Shown piece by piece: positions 7,609-14,759 of a stretch of 64,000 nt of DNA. The translations under genes were made by a program, and so were the position numbers. Origin of the DNA: Gemmatimonadota bacterium (lineage in GTDB: Bacteria > Gemmatimonadota > Gemmatimonadetes > Gemmatimonadales > Gemmatimonadaceae); contig JADJRJ010000028.1 in the NCBI GenBank assembly GCA_016712265.1, forward strand, positions 496,001-560,000, in the 5' to 3' direction. Below the pieces are notes generated by a model that was not told the origin of the DNA, searched no databases, and saw only the letters and a list, made by a program, of their open reading frames with translations. Position 1 is the first letter of the stretch. The number at the start of each line of letters is the position of its first letter.

Positions 7609-8328
7609 CGCACCCGGCGCGTCAGTGCCTCGCGGCGGCGCACCGCGCTCCGCGGCGAGGCGCCACATCTCCCGCTCACTCGGCATGAGCAGCTCGGGAT
7701 CGGTCACCGCCTCGAGCTCGGCACAGGCCTCTCCATACCGTCTCGCCCGGAAGGCATCACGGGCCCGGGCGCGACGCTCAAGATCACCAGCCCACGCGCT
7801 CCGCTCCGACCGATGGGCCGTCGCGCGACTCTCCGCTGCCGCGGTGCCCGCCGCGCGCAAGACGGGGGCGTCCGTGCGCAGGAACTCGGCGGCGTAGCGC
7901 TGTAAGTCCGCAAGCACGGCCGCATAGGCCGCGAGGGGATCTGCGTCGAAGCCCGGATAGCGGACCTCCGTGGGATCTGCCCCAAGCGCCCGCATGTACC
8001 CCCCGTGCTCCAGCCAGACAGCGGCGTCGCGGTAGAGCACGATCCCGAGGCCGAAGCGCTGATGCAGCTCCAGTGCGCGAGTGCCTCGGACGAACGTCGT
8101 CCAGGCGAACGGGCCGCCCGAGCCCCGGCCCTCAGTAGGAGCCTGCAGTCGGAAACCGTGGGATTCCAACAAGGGAGCGAGGACGGCAGTCCCCCGGCGC
8201 AACGCAGCGACGGCCGCGCCCGTCGGAGTCAGGACCGCCGAGGCGCGGGGCGAGGGACTCTCCCACCGCCAGTGCAGCTCAAGGCGTCGGAGCGCGGCGA
8301 GGGCGTTGGCAAGGAGTCGGCCGAGCAT
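7603..8328 (-). CDS. Hypothetical cassette protein, 241 aa
   Basis: A soluble protein without signal peptide or membrane segments. The middle contains a beta-rich patch (FAWTTFVRGTRALELHQRFGLGIVLY) reminiscent of small immunity-type or DUF4304-like folds, followed by helical segments rich in Ala and Arg. I do not recognise the family with confidence. It is the only gene in its cassette; its stop lies within attC site 9. Intact frame and normal codon use argue for a real gene. Confidence 0.6.
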   Translation of the reverse strand: MLGRLLANALAALRRLELHWRWESPSPRASAVLTPTGAAVAALRRGTAVLAPLLESHGFRLQAPTEGRGSGGPFAWTTFVRGTRALELHQRFGLGIVLYRDAAVWLEHGGYMRALGADPTEVRYPGFDADPLAAYAAVLADLQRYAAEFLRTDAPVLRAAGTAAAESRATAHRSERSAWAGDLERRARARDAFRARRYGEACAELEAVTDPELLMPSEREMWRLAAERGAPPRGTDAPGAA

Positions 8329-8392
8329 GAGCCGATGCGATACGAGAAGGAATCACTCAACCAGGGCGTACGCGACAGCTCACTCGACTGCG

Positions 8393-8527
8393 GCATAACG
8401 TTAGGGTTCTGCCGCACCGCCTCTAAACAATGCGGAGTGGGCCGGCGCCGTGCCCTGCCCGTACAATGAAGGGCGTCGGCCCACTCCGCCAGCCCCGCGC
8501 GGGGTCGGCAGCAACCCACTGTTATAC
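8393..8527 (-). repeat. attC site 10 (135 bp, GGCGCCGGCC class)
   Basis: Left box GCATAAC, right box GTTATAC. Core arms GCGGAGTGGGCCGGCGCC and GGCGTCGGCCCACTCCGC pair with one mismatch; shared with sites 3 and 18. Confidence 0.87.
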
Positions 8528-8590
8528 AGCCGACGGCTTGCTGGAAGCTGTATGCCGCCCTATCCTTCGCCGCACCCTCACCCCTATCCA

Positions 8591-8808
8591 ATGTCGTCGA
8601 CCCGCCCCGTGCTCAAGCGCAAGAACATGCTCATGGATCAGCGCAAGCTCGACGCCGCCCGCCGCGCCTTGGGGACAGACACGGAGACCGCCGCCGTCGA
8701 TGCCGCCCTCGATCTCGTCGTGTTCCGGACGGAGGTCTTCGATGGACTCGATTCCCTCGTGGCGGCGGGGGGCCGGCGTCGGTCGAGACCGGGCGGCGCG
8801 CGGGGTGA
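8591..8808 (+). pseudogene. VapB-type antitoxin, frameshifted
   Basis: The only cassette transcribed rightward. The frame from the ATG at 8,591 shows MLMDQRKLDAARRALGTDTE and a TAAVDAALDLVVF segment, as in short VapB antitoxins. The six-G run at 8,767-8,772 is one base short: with a seventh G the frame ends at the TGA overlapping the toxin GTG (GTGA at 8,805-8,808), the usual translational coupling. The 218-base span is one short of a multiple of three. As given, the antitoxin reads on out of frame into the toxin region. Confidence 0.75.
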
Positions 8809-9244
8809 TCTACACGCTCGACACGAACGTCGTGGTCGACGCATTGCGGCAACCCGACGAGATGGAGGAGCTGAAGGCCTTTCTCACGTGGGCCCTCCCG
8901 CTGACCGTCCTGTCCAGCGTGGTCGTTGCGGAACTCGCCGCCGGGGCGCGGACCGAGCGCGCCCGGCGCGCCCTCGACGAGGGGCTCGTGGGCACCTTCG
9001 AGCGCCGCGCGCGCTTCTCGCCCCCTCACGTCACGCATGGCATCGGGCCGGCGCAGCGCTGGGGCGCAGCGGCGCCAGCAGCGTGAGCGCGAGTCGACAG
9101 AATGATGTGTTGCTCGCGTTCCAGGCACGCGAGGTCGGCTGGACGCTCATCACCCGCGACCAGGATTTTGCGGCGCTCCGCTCGCTCGTGCGCGGGCTCA
9201 AGGTGGTGGCACCATTCCCCACGCGGCCTACGTCTCGGGACTGA
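8805..9244 (+). pseudogene. VapC PIN-domain toxin, frameshifted
   Basis: Starts at the GTG at 8,805 (VIYTLDTNVVVDALRQPDEM, with the first PIN aspartate), continues with TVLSSVVVAELAAGART (second acidic residue), then shifts frame and ends with SRQNDVLLAFQAREVGWT and LITRDQDFAAL (third and fourth acidic positions). One added C in the five-C run at 9,021-9,025 restores 146 residues. VapC toxins cut tRNA or rRNA. The orientation is opposite to the array, which suggests it carried its own promoter. Confidence 0.8.
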
Positions 9245-9246
9245 CT

Positions 9247-9335
9247 GTATAACGTTAAGCGTCAGCTGCAGCCGACGCTATGAAGCGAGCGCAGCGAGCA
9301 GACCCCACGGCTGACTGCTGCACGCGATGTTATCC
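9247..9335 (-). repeat. attC site 11 (89 bp, short class)
   Basis: Left box GTATAAC, right box GTTATCC. The interior GTCAGCTGCAGC pairs imperfectly with GCTGACTGCTGC around a GAAGCGAGCGCAGCGAG turn. Confidence 0.85.
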
Positions 9336-9341
9336 GGCGCA

Positions 9342-10031
9342 TCATCCGCAGCATGAGCGCTGTGATTTGCCCGACCCACAGCGGCAGCGGGCGTTCTTCC
9401 ATGCTTTCGTGCGCATGGTTCGCTTGGGTGACACCGCCTTGCGCCTCCGTTCGGGAGAAGTAGTCGGCTCGGCATTGAGATTCTGGCGCCGCTGCGGAGT
9501 CGCATGTGGATGGAACGGGCCCGCGCTCCGTGGGAGGGCAGGCTCTACTGCAGCTGGGGGCCCCTGCACGAGTTGATTGATGATCGTCTGATTGATCTCA
9601 ATCGTGGGATCGCCAAACTTGTCGATGATCCATAACACGAGCATCAGAAGTACGCCCAGCATCTGGTAGAAATCACCTGCGGTCTTCGGCTTGAGCAGCC
9701 GGCCAAACTCGGGGCGTATCGCGGCTGCCTGGGCGGCTACGACCTCCTGCTGTTGTTCCTTCTCCTGCGACTCCCGGAGGAGGCGTTCGAGGCGACGCAA
9801 GTCTTCGCGAGTAACCTCTGGTGTGCGAAGGACTTTGAACGCCGTTCGGAGGAACTTTACCCTGCCCTGCTCATCCACCGTCGTGTCGACGATCTGAGCC
9901 ACCCCACCGCAGCGCGGGCATTGTGTCTTGTTGCCGATGAACGCCGAACTCCGCATGCCGGGCGGAACGGCGATCGGACTCTGGAAGGTGTAGCCGCAGC
10001 TATCACAACGCGCAGGAATGCGGACGCTCAT
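9342..10031 (-). CDS. Zinc-ribbon membrane protein with C-terminal SEC-C motif (cassette gene)
   Basis: A 229-residue protein. Cys9, Cys12, Cys38 and Cys41 form a zinc ribbon at the N-terminus; a charged helical stretch rich in Glu and Gln follows (about residues 75-100), then one hydrophobic segment (FYQMLGVLLMLVLWIIDKF). The extreme C-terminus is a SEC-C motif (ARCRCGSGKSQRSCC), a zinc-binding tail known from SecA and many small proteins. The combination suggests a membrane-associated adaptor, but no function can be assigned. Frame intact; stop lies six bases from attC site 11. Confidence 0.72.
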   Translation of the reverse strand: MSVRIPARCDSCGYTFQSPIAVPPGMRSSAFIGNKTQCPRCGGVAQIVDTTVDEQGRVKFLRTAFKVLRTPEVTREDLRRLERLLRESQEKEQQQEVVAAQAAAIRPEFGRLLKPKTAGDFYQMLGVLLMLVLWIIDKFGDPTIEINQTIINQLVQGPPAAVEPALPRSAGPFHPHATPQRRQNLNAEPTTSPERRRKAVSPKRTMRTKAWKNARCRCGSGKSQRSCCG

Positions 10032-10106
10032 TTCGTACTCCCCCGAGGCCCTCTCGAAACGCGTGGTGGTGAATAGCGCCGGGGCGCATGCCCCCTCCCC
10101 GCCGCC

Positions 10107-10199
10107 GGATAACGACCTGTGCTGAGCGGCAGACGCAGTATCACCAAGCGGCGAAGCCGCGTCCTTGATGCGGCTGACCGCTCCTGCACGCTGTTAGGC
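10107..10199 (-). repeat. attC site 12 (93 bp, short class)
   Basis: Left box GGATAAC, right box GTTAGGC. The central GCGGCGAAGCCGC turn matches the one in site 2. The TAA of the DUF5615 remnant lies in the right box. Confidence 0.85.
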
Positions 10200-10547
10200 A
10201 TCGCCCGGCAGTCGTCCGAGGGGGAGAAACGCTGCGTCCGGGTGTGCCACGAACTCGCGAATCTGCGTCATACTGCCCGCAGCAGGGCCGCGACGGCTCC
10301 CGTCGACGCATTCCCCTGCCGGATCCAAATCACTTTGGGCGGAAACCCGCGCCAGACGCTGAACCGCTGAAAATCTTCGTCCTTGGTGATGATGACGAAC
10401 CCGTGAGCGCCGGCGTACGTCCAGATGGCCTCGTCCGACGGCCGGGCACAAGCACGGACACGACGTCACGCGAGTCGGGAACTCCGGCGCGAGGTCGCGG
10501 ACCAGACGTGCCGACAGATTCTCGTCGAAGAGGAGCCGAACGGCCAC
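10194..10547 (-). pseudogene. DUF5615 PIN-like toxin, three frameshifts
   Basis: The parts LLFDENLSARLVRDLAPEF, SDEAIWTYAGAHGFVIITKD with EDFQRFSVWRGFPPKVIW and the tail MTQIREFVAHPDA lie in three different frames. Joined, they give the usual DUF5615 protein of about 118 residues, a PIN-like toxin paired with DUF433 antitoxins. Single-base losses are needed near 10,475-10,479, 10,445-10,453 and 10,266-10,275. The span plus three bases is an exact multiple of three. The antitoxin upstream is intact. Confidence 0.8.
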
Positions 10548-10775
10548 TTAGGCCGCGGGAACGGGCATGACCCGGCGCTCGCGCCCCGCTGCAAAGGCCA
10601 AGCACGCCAGGATGTCGTCGTGCGTGCGCTGAGGAAAGTCCCATGGGACGGCCGCCTCGCTCATCCCGCCGGCGAGATACCCGAGGACGTCCCCCACCGA
10701 AATGCGTGTGCCCCGGACGCACGGCTTCCCGAATCGGATCGCCGGGTCGATCGAGATGCGGCTCAGAAGTTCCAT
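10548..10775 (-). CDS. DUF433 antitoxin
   Basis: A 75-residue protein that matches DUF433 end to end: ISIDPAIRFGKPCVRGTRI, VGDVLGYLAGGMSEAAV and the closing DDILACLAFAAGRERR. DUF433 has a winged-helix-like fold and serves as the antitoxin (VapB45-like) for DUF5615 toxins. The toxin gene follows directly, with only the stop codon between, so they were co-translated. The 159 bases upstream up to attC site 13 hold no other gene and should contain the promoter and operator. Confidence 0.87.
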   Translation of the reverse strand: MELLSRISIDPAIRFGKPCVRGTRISVGDVLGYLAGGMSEAAVPWDFPQRTHDDILACLAFAAGRERRVMPVPAA

Positions 10776-10934
10776 GCCTGCACGCTAGAGCCGCCCAGTC
10801 GGGCCGTCAAGCCAGCGCCGGCGGTAAGCGGCCCCGGAGAACGCGCCCGGGCCCTTTGCCCGCCTCGCTCGGGTCATGCCCGTGCCGCTGAACGCAGCCA
10901 GAAGGCGACGAGTCGGGGCATCCCTCGAAGCGAT

Positions 10935-11027
10935 GCCTAACGTTACTGTTCAACTGCAGGCGCTCCTATAGAGCGAGCGTAGCGAGCATGCACCACGGCG
11001 ACTGACTGTTGCAACAGTCTGTTAGCA
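10935..11027 (-). repeat. attC site 13 (93 bp, short class)
   Basis: Left box GCCTAAC, right box GTTAGCA (weak). Arms GTTCAACTGCAG / ACTGACTGTTGC surround a GAGCGAGCGTAGCGAGC turn very like site 11. Confidence 0.83.
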
Positions 11028-11085
11028 GGCATCGCGAGCCTCTCGGAGCGCGGCCGACGGCGAGGGACGCTGGCGTCGGAGATGA

Positions 11086-11547
11086 TCACGGTCCGCCACG
11101 CGCGTTCATGTCGCTCCGGGGCGCAGCATCGTCCAGCAAACGCCGACCCGCGGCGACCAAAGCGTCAAGCGCCGTCAGTGCCTCAGCTCCAGCCTCGAGG
11201 TCCCCACGGCGTTCTGTGAGTGTCCGCAGGAGGTTGTAGGCAATCGCGTCCTCACCCTGGCGGATTGCCGCCATTGCGCGTCCCTCCAGGTCCGATGCTT
11301 CGTGCACCCCGCGCGCTTGTCGCTCGCGCTTCGCCTCGGCCTCCAAGGTGAAGCGCTGGATGATCTGAGCGAAACGTTCCCGGGCACCCGGGTCTGACCG
11401 GACGGTCTCCAGCAGCGATGGGTCCCACCCGTCCGTCGTGCCTTCCGTCGCCACCACCGCGAGCTCGGCGTCGAGCACGGTCAGTATCCGCACAAACTCC
11501 GCCTGTAGGCGAGCGATCTCGGCTTGCCTCTCATCTGGGTGGGTCAT
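11086..11547 (-). CDS. Hypothetical helical protein, 153 aa (cassette gene)
   Basis: A soluble, almost wholly helical protein starting at the ATG at 11,547. The first 60 residues are rich in Glu, Ala and Leu (ERQAEIARLQAEFVRILTVLDAEL), and the C-terminal half has a second helical hairpin (RQGEDAIAYNLLRTLTERRG). No family recognised. It forms a two-gene cassette with the membrane protein 33 bases upstream, and may work with it. Confidence 0.58.
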   Translation of the reverse strand: MTHPDERQAEIARLQAEFVRILTVLDAELAVVATEGTTDGWDPSLLETVRSDPGARERFAQIIQRFTLEAEAKRERQARGVHEASDLEGRAMAAIRQGEDAIAYNLLRTLTERRGDLEAGAEALTALDALVAAGRRLLDDAAPRSDMNARGGP

Positions 11548-11580
11548 AGAATGGGCAGGGGGCCGACCTGTCGCTCGGCA

Positions 11581-11841
11581 CTAGCGCGCGATCAGGGCCA
11601 GGGCCACTGCAATCAGCACGCTCGCGGCGATGAGCAAGCCCCCGCGTGCGCGAGATGACGACACGAACTCGCACAGCGATTGTGCGCACAGCGCTCCGGT
11701 GAGGAAGACGAAGCCGGTCGAATGCTCGGGAGTGTCACCCCACTGCATGCGCGCCACGAGGGCCCACACGAAGAGGCCAGAGTTCAGCGCCAGCAGGAGT
11801 CGACTGCCGATCCGCTTCCAGCGCGACGGTGGCGACACCAT
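11581..11841 (-). CDS. Small membrane protein, 86 aa (cassette gene)
   Basis: Begins at the ATG at 11,841; a longer frame back to 11,922 would start inside attC site 14. Three hydrophobic stretches are visible: LLLALNSGLFVWALVA, STGFVFLTGALCAQSL and GLLIAASVLIAVALALIA. The N-terminus is basic (RWKRIGSR), so it is probably cytoplasmic. No family recognised. It lies upstream of the helical protein at 11,086-11,547 in the same cassette. Confidence 0.58.
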   Translation of the reverse strand: MVSPPSRWKRIGSRLLLALNSGLFVWALVARMQWGDTPEHSTGFVFLTGALCAQSLCEFVSSSRARGGLLIAASVLIAVALALIAR

Positions 11842-11883
11842 CTTCGCTTCGCCCAAAGGGATCCTCCGAAGGGTGTTCAGTCC

Positions 11884-12079
11884 TGCTAACGTGTCACATT
11901 CACCTGCGGGCGCGCCATCCACCGGAGGGCGCCCCTAGGATATAGAAGGCGGTTGGCGCCCCTGTCCTTCCGCCGGAAGCTGGCCTTCCGCCCGCGGAGG
12001 CGCCAGCCGCCCGACCGAGGGGCGCGGGGGCGAGCACCGATTGGCCGGGCGCGCCCGCGGGTGCAATGTGTGGTTATAC
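11884..12079 (-). repeat. attC site 14 (196 bp, extended loop)
   Basis: Left box TGCTAAC, right box GTTATAC. The outer arms CACATTCACCTGCGGGCGCGCC and the matching right arm around 12,045-12,070 are long and well paired; the loop between them is over 100 bases and contains nested inverted repeats. It is the longest site in the array. Confidence 0.8.
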
Positions 12080-12358
12080 CGCCACGGGGCCGACGCCGCG
12101 CGTCGGTGGGGCGCCGTCGGTCCCGGCCCCGTGCACCCTCGACCGCGGTGGTGGCCCCCGTCGCTGGCCGGAGTCGCCGTAGTCCGCCACGCGCCGGGGA
12201 CGCGGTGCAACCCGCCGCCCGGTGGGGGCGACGGTGGCCCCGGACACGGTTCCTATCAAACAGGTCGCGTTGGTCCACGCGCACCGTGCGTCCGGGAGGG
12301 CCGAGACGCCATCGTGGATAACGCGGCCGCCAAGACCACCATGAAGTCCCTCAGACAA
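12074..12358 (-). CDS. Doubtful cassette ORF, 94 aa
   Basis: An open frame from an ATG at 12,358 to a TAA inside the attC right box, the same end geometry as several real cassette genes here. The product is rich in Arg, Gly and Pro (RRVAPRPRRVADYG) and has no recognised motif. An alternative frame from about 12,340 shows a hydrophobic start (MVVLAAALSTMAS), like a signal peptide that then breaks. The cassette may hold a frameshifted lipoprotein instead. Confidence 0.28.
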   Translation of the reverse strand: MSEGLHGGLGGRVIHDGVSALPDARCAWTNATCLIGTVSGATVAPTGRRVAPRPRRVADYGDSGQRRGPPPRSRVHGAGTDGAPPTRGVGPVAV

Positions 12359-12399
12359 GAGAGATGCAGCTGGTGAAGAACCGTGGAGTCTCTCAGTCG

Positions 12400-12535
12400 G
12401 TATAACGTCCCGCGCTCACATGCGGGCCATGTGAACAATTGCCGTCCCGCCCGGGCCGACACCTCATGATCCTACCGCGGCCCGGGCGGGACGGCTACCC
12501 CACCATGGCCCGCCTTGTGCAGCGCGTTGTTATGC
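12400..12535 (-). repeat. attC site 15 (136 bp, CCCGCCCGGGCC class)
   Basis: Left box GTATAAC, right box GTTATGC. Almost the same sequence as site 5 (4,109-4,244), including the loop CATGATCCTACC. Confidence 0.88.
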
Positions 12536-12745
12536 GGCCATTGCGCCGCATTCAAGTCCTTGGAGCAGGGCCGTCACTGTCAGGGCTTGCACGACGCTGC
12601 AGTGTGATGTGCGCTTGGCCATCCCGTTGTCACGGCGCCACTCCCGATAGCCGGGCTGACTTACGCGCAACGACACGGGTCCGTCGCGCTCCATAGCGAC
12701 CACCGCGTTGGGCTGATCCCGGGAAACACGACCGCGCTTCCGTCG
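12536..12745 (-). pseudogene. Truncated duplicate of the 4,261-4,545 cassette gene
   Basis: About 200 bases align with 4,245-4,440: shared blocks include GGAGCAGGGCCGTCACTGTC, GCTTGCACGACG, CACGGCGCCA and GCGTTGGGCTG. The similarity stops near 12,730, where the coding sequence joins half an attC site. The 5' half of the gene and the R' half of the attC are both missing, so an internal deletion fused two cassettes. No open frame of useful length remains. Confidence 0.75.
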
Positions 12746-12765
12746 GCTGCAACAGTTCGTTAAGC
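12735..12765 (-). repeat. Half attC site (site 16, R'' side only)
   Basis: The right arm GTCGGCTGCAACAGTTC and box GTTAAGC are present, but no left arm or R' box follows. The TAA stop of the 12,760-13,305 gene lies in this box. A site lacking its R' box should not be recombined by IntI. Confidence 0.7.
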
Positions 12766-13305
12766 GGCACGCCGGGGCTGCAGCGCGACGAACTGAATCA
12801 GATCCGCCACTGTGTCGACGCGGTCGTACATCGGGTTCGCGTGGACATCTTCCCAGGTGAATGACCGGAATGTTCGCGTTGTCACCGTTGGCAGGACATC
12901 GAACTCAAGGTCCTCGCCGTCGATCCCGAGGTCCGCCCTCCATGGTCCCCCCGGCCGCAGCGGCATCTCCCAACCCGCCCGCTCGTAACCTCCCCGCAGG
13001 GCGTCCCAAACTGCGCGCACCACCCACGGGTCGAACGCTGGGTCCCGGCGGTCCAGCGCGCGAGCGAACGTCCCGATGTCCTCGCCGACGCGGAGCGTCC
13101 GCATTGCCTCGCGGCTCCGCCGCTCAGCAACCGCCGCGACCGCCAGGCCGACGACGAGTATGCCGGCCGCCCCGCGCGCCACGGGCGAGGCGAGGACAGC
13201 GGCCACGATGCCCGCGATGATCAGCGCGAGCACAACCCATCCGAGCGGCGTGGCACCTCGCTCCTGCCGCGGCGCTTGGGGCATCCACCTTGAGAATCTC
13301 GCCAT
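12760..13305 (-). CDS. Membrane protein of unknown function (cassette gene)
   Basis: A 181-residue protein starting at the ATG at 13,305 with GGAGG nine bases upstream; a GTG nine bases earlier is too close to that site. Two adjacent membrane helices lie near residues 20-60 (LGWVVLALIIAGIVAAVLAS and GAAGILVVGLAVAAV), followed by a soluble domain of about 110 residues ending MYDRVDTVADLIQFVAL. No family recognised. The frame is intact and the stop is provided by the half attC box. Confidence 0.62.
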   Translation of the reverse strand: MARFSRWMPQAPRQERGATPLGWVVLALIIAGIVAAVLASPVARGAAGILVVGLAVAAVAERRSREAMRTLRVGEDIGTFARALDRRDPAFDPWVVRAVWDALRGGYERAGWEMPLRPGGPWRADLGIDGEDLEFDVLPTVTTRTFRSFTWEDVHANPMYDRVDTVADLIQFVALQPRRAA

Positions 13306-13330
13306 GCTGCTCACCCTCCGGGTATTGACC

Positions 13331-13424
13331 GCATAACGTCTGTGTTCAGCAGCGAGGCAGTATCATAAGACAGCGGCGTAGCCGCCCACCACAGCGCCTC
13401 GCCTGTTGCAACACATTGTTATGC
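13331..13424 (-). repeat. attC site 17 (94 bp, short class)
   Basis: Left box GCATAAC, right box GTTATGC. Arms GCGAGGC / GCCTCGC and the GCGGCGTAGCCGC turn mirror site 2. Confidence 0.86.
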
Positions 13425-13700
13425 CGCGTCGAAGCGCGCAAGTACGTAGGGCACGCTGTCAGCCAGGGAAGAAGAGAGAGTCGCTGTTGTGCACGACGCG
13501 GTCAGGGCATCCCGCGCGAGCCTGCCGCCCTCCTGCCGGTTCCCGAGCCCGAGGTAGTAACGGCAAGTGCACCCAAGGACGGGCGGCGATTCGCGGGCCA
13601 CGCGAGCGCAAGACGGTCATTTGGGGTCGCTTCGAGACGAGCCAGCGCTACTTCATAGGGCCCGCGTCGGGGGGAGTATGTTGCGCTGTCCGTCGCTTGG
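13419..13700 (-). pseudogene. Frameshifted helical (TPR-like?) cassette ORF
   Basis: Two frames read like one helical protein: YEVALARLEATPNDRLALAW in one, then CRYYLGLGNRQEGGRLARD and a tail ending VLARFDAA in another, whose TAA lies in the attC box. The pattern is loosely like a tetratricopeptide repeat. No start codon is clear. It would be the second gene of the cassette carrying the zinc-ribbon protein at 13,736-13,951. Confidence 0.35.
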
Positions 13701-13735
13701 AGAAGCGCCCCGCCGTGCTCCCGCGAGCCTATCCG

Positions 13736-13951
13736 TTAGGGTGCGAAGAGTTCAAGCGCGCCACACGCGGTGCAGCGACGAGCACTGACCGGCCGTCCGA
13801 TCCCACGCGACTGAGCCTGCCCAGCCGCCTTCGGCGTCGGCTCGCCGCCAAACCACTGCGACTGCACCGAGCCACCGCCGATATGGTCCAGGAGGAAGCC
13901 GGGCTCCAGGGAACCACCACAGCGAATGCAAGCGGCGATGGGATGCGTCAC
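13736..13951 (-). CDS. PF20097/DUF6487-like zinc-ribbon protein
   Basis: A 71-residue protein read from a GTG at 13,951; a longer frame would begin inside attC site 18. It has two Cys pairs, IRCGGSLEPGFLLDH near the start and RRCTACGALELFAP at the end, with an SVQSQWFGGEPTPKA loop between, matching the small PF20097 zinc-ribbon family as I recall it. The function is unknown; members often occur as stand-alone small proteins. Confidence 0.68.
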   Translation of the reverse strand: MTHPIAACIRCGGSLEPGFLLDHIGGGSVQSQWFGGEPTPKAAGQAQSRGIGRPVSARRCTACGALELFAP

Positions 13952-13986
13952 GATACGAAGGGCTGAAGGGTCGATTCTGCGGAGCG

Positions 13987-14120
13987 GCATAACGTCCGGG
14001 TTCTGCTGCGCCGCATCATACAAGAGCGGAGTGGGCCGGCGCCGTACCCGCCCCTACAATGAAAGGCGCCGGCCCACTCCGCCAGCCCACCGCGGCGACA
14101 GCAGCAATCCACTGTTATGC
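13987..14120 (-). repeat. attC site 18 (134 bp, GGCGCCGGCC class)
   Basis: Left box GCATAAC, right box GTTATGC. Core arms GCGGAGTGGGCCGGCGCC and GGCGCCGGCCCACTCCGC are perfectly complementary. It closes the cassette nearest to intI. Confidence 0.88.
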
Positions 14121-14166
14121 GGCGAGCATGCTCTGAGCCGGTCGCTCAGGCCCCCAGCGATGCGGC

Positions 14167-14631
14167 CTAAGGCAGCGTGACCCGGGTGCCGCTGAGCGGC
14201 TTCGGCGTCGCCGGCGCAAGGCCCAGGCACTCGGTCGCGTCGAAGACCTTGACGGTTTCTGGTCGCGGTCAGGGAATCCCCACCACCCTGATCGCCATCG
14301 TGAGCTCCAAGCGTCCCGCGTACTGACGCGTCGCCCGGTCGGCCGAGAGCTCCACCCACTTGCTCAACGTGGTCGCTGCGGACCGCCCAGATTCCTTGCC
14401 GTCGCGTCGCTCGTGCGGGGATTGCCGGCATCCGGATTCGCTTGATGGCCGGTGCCGTCGGCATTGAACACATACAGGTGGTGCGGAAACGGTGCATCCG
14501 GATCGTGCACCAGCCGCACTGACGAGCGGATGGACCGCGACCGCGTCCACTCGGGCGCGATCGCACCCGAAGGCGCTCAAGGCGAAGGCGGACAGAATGG
14601 GGAGTACGAAGAGCGTGCCCGGTGTGCGCAT
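14167..14631 (-). pseudogene. Secreted lipoprotein, broken by several frameshifts
   Basis: The ATG at 14,631 starts a lipoprotein signal (LFVLPILSAFALSAFGC). Downstream pieces in changing frames fit one protein: SVRLVHDPDAPFPHHLYVF, NADGTGHQANPDAGNPRTSD, then SKWVELSADRATRQYAGRL with LELTMAIRVVG, then TVKVFDATECLGLAP up to a TAG at 14,167. Shifts are needed near 14,520, 14,390-14,410, 14,280 and 14,250, and cancel overall. The DGTG.Q.NPDAGNP and Y.GRLELT motifs occur in small exported proteins of unknown role. This is the first cassette after intI. Confidence 0.6.
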
Positions 14632-14759
14632 GGAGCGGCGATTGTCTGGTGCGAAATCAGCGGACGATCGGGGAACTGTATCCGTGCGTGCCACAGGACG
14701 ACGGAGCTGCGGACCGCGGCGCTGCGACTAAGGTACGGTGAGTAACTGTCGGCGAGGCC

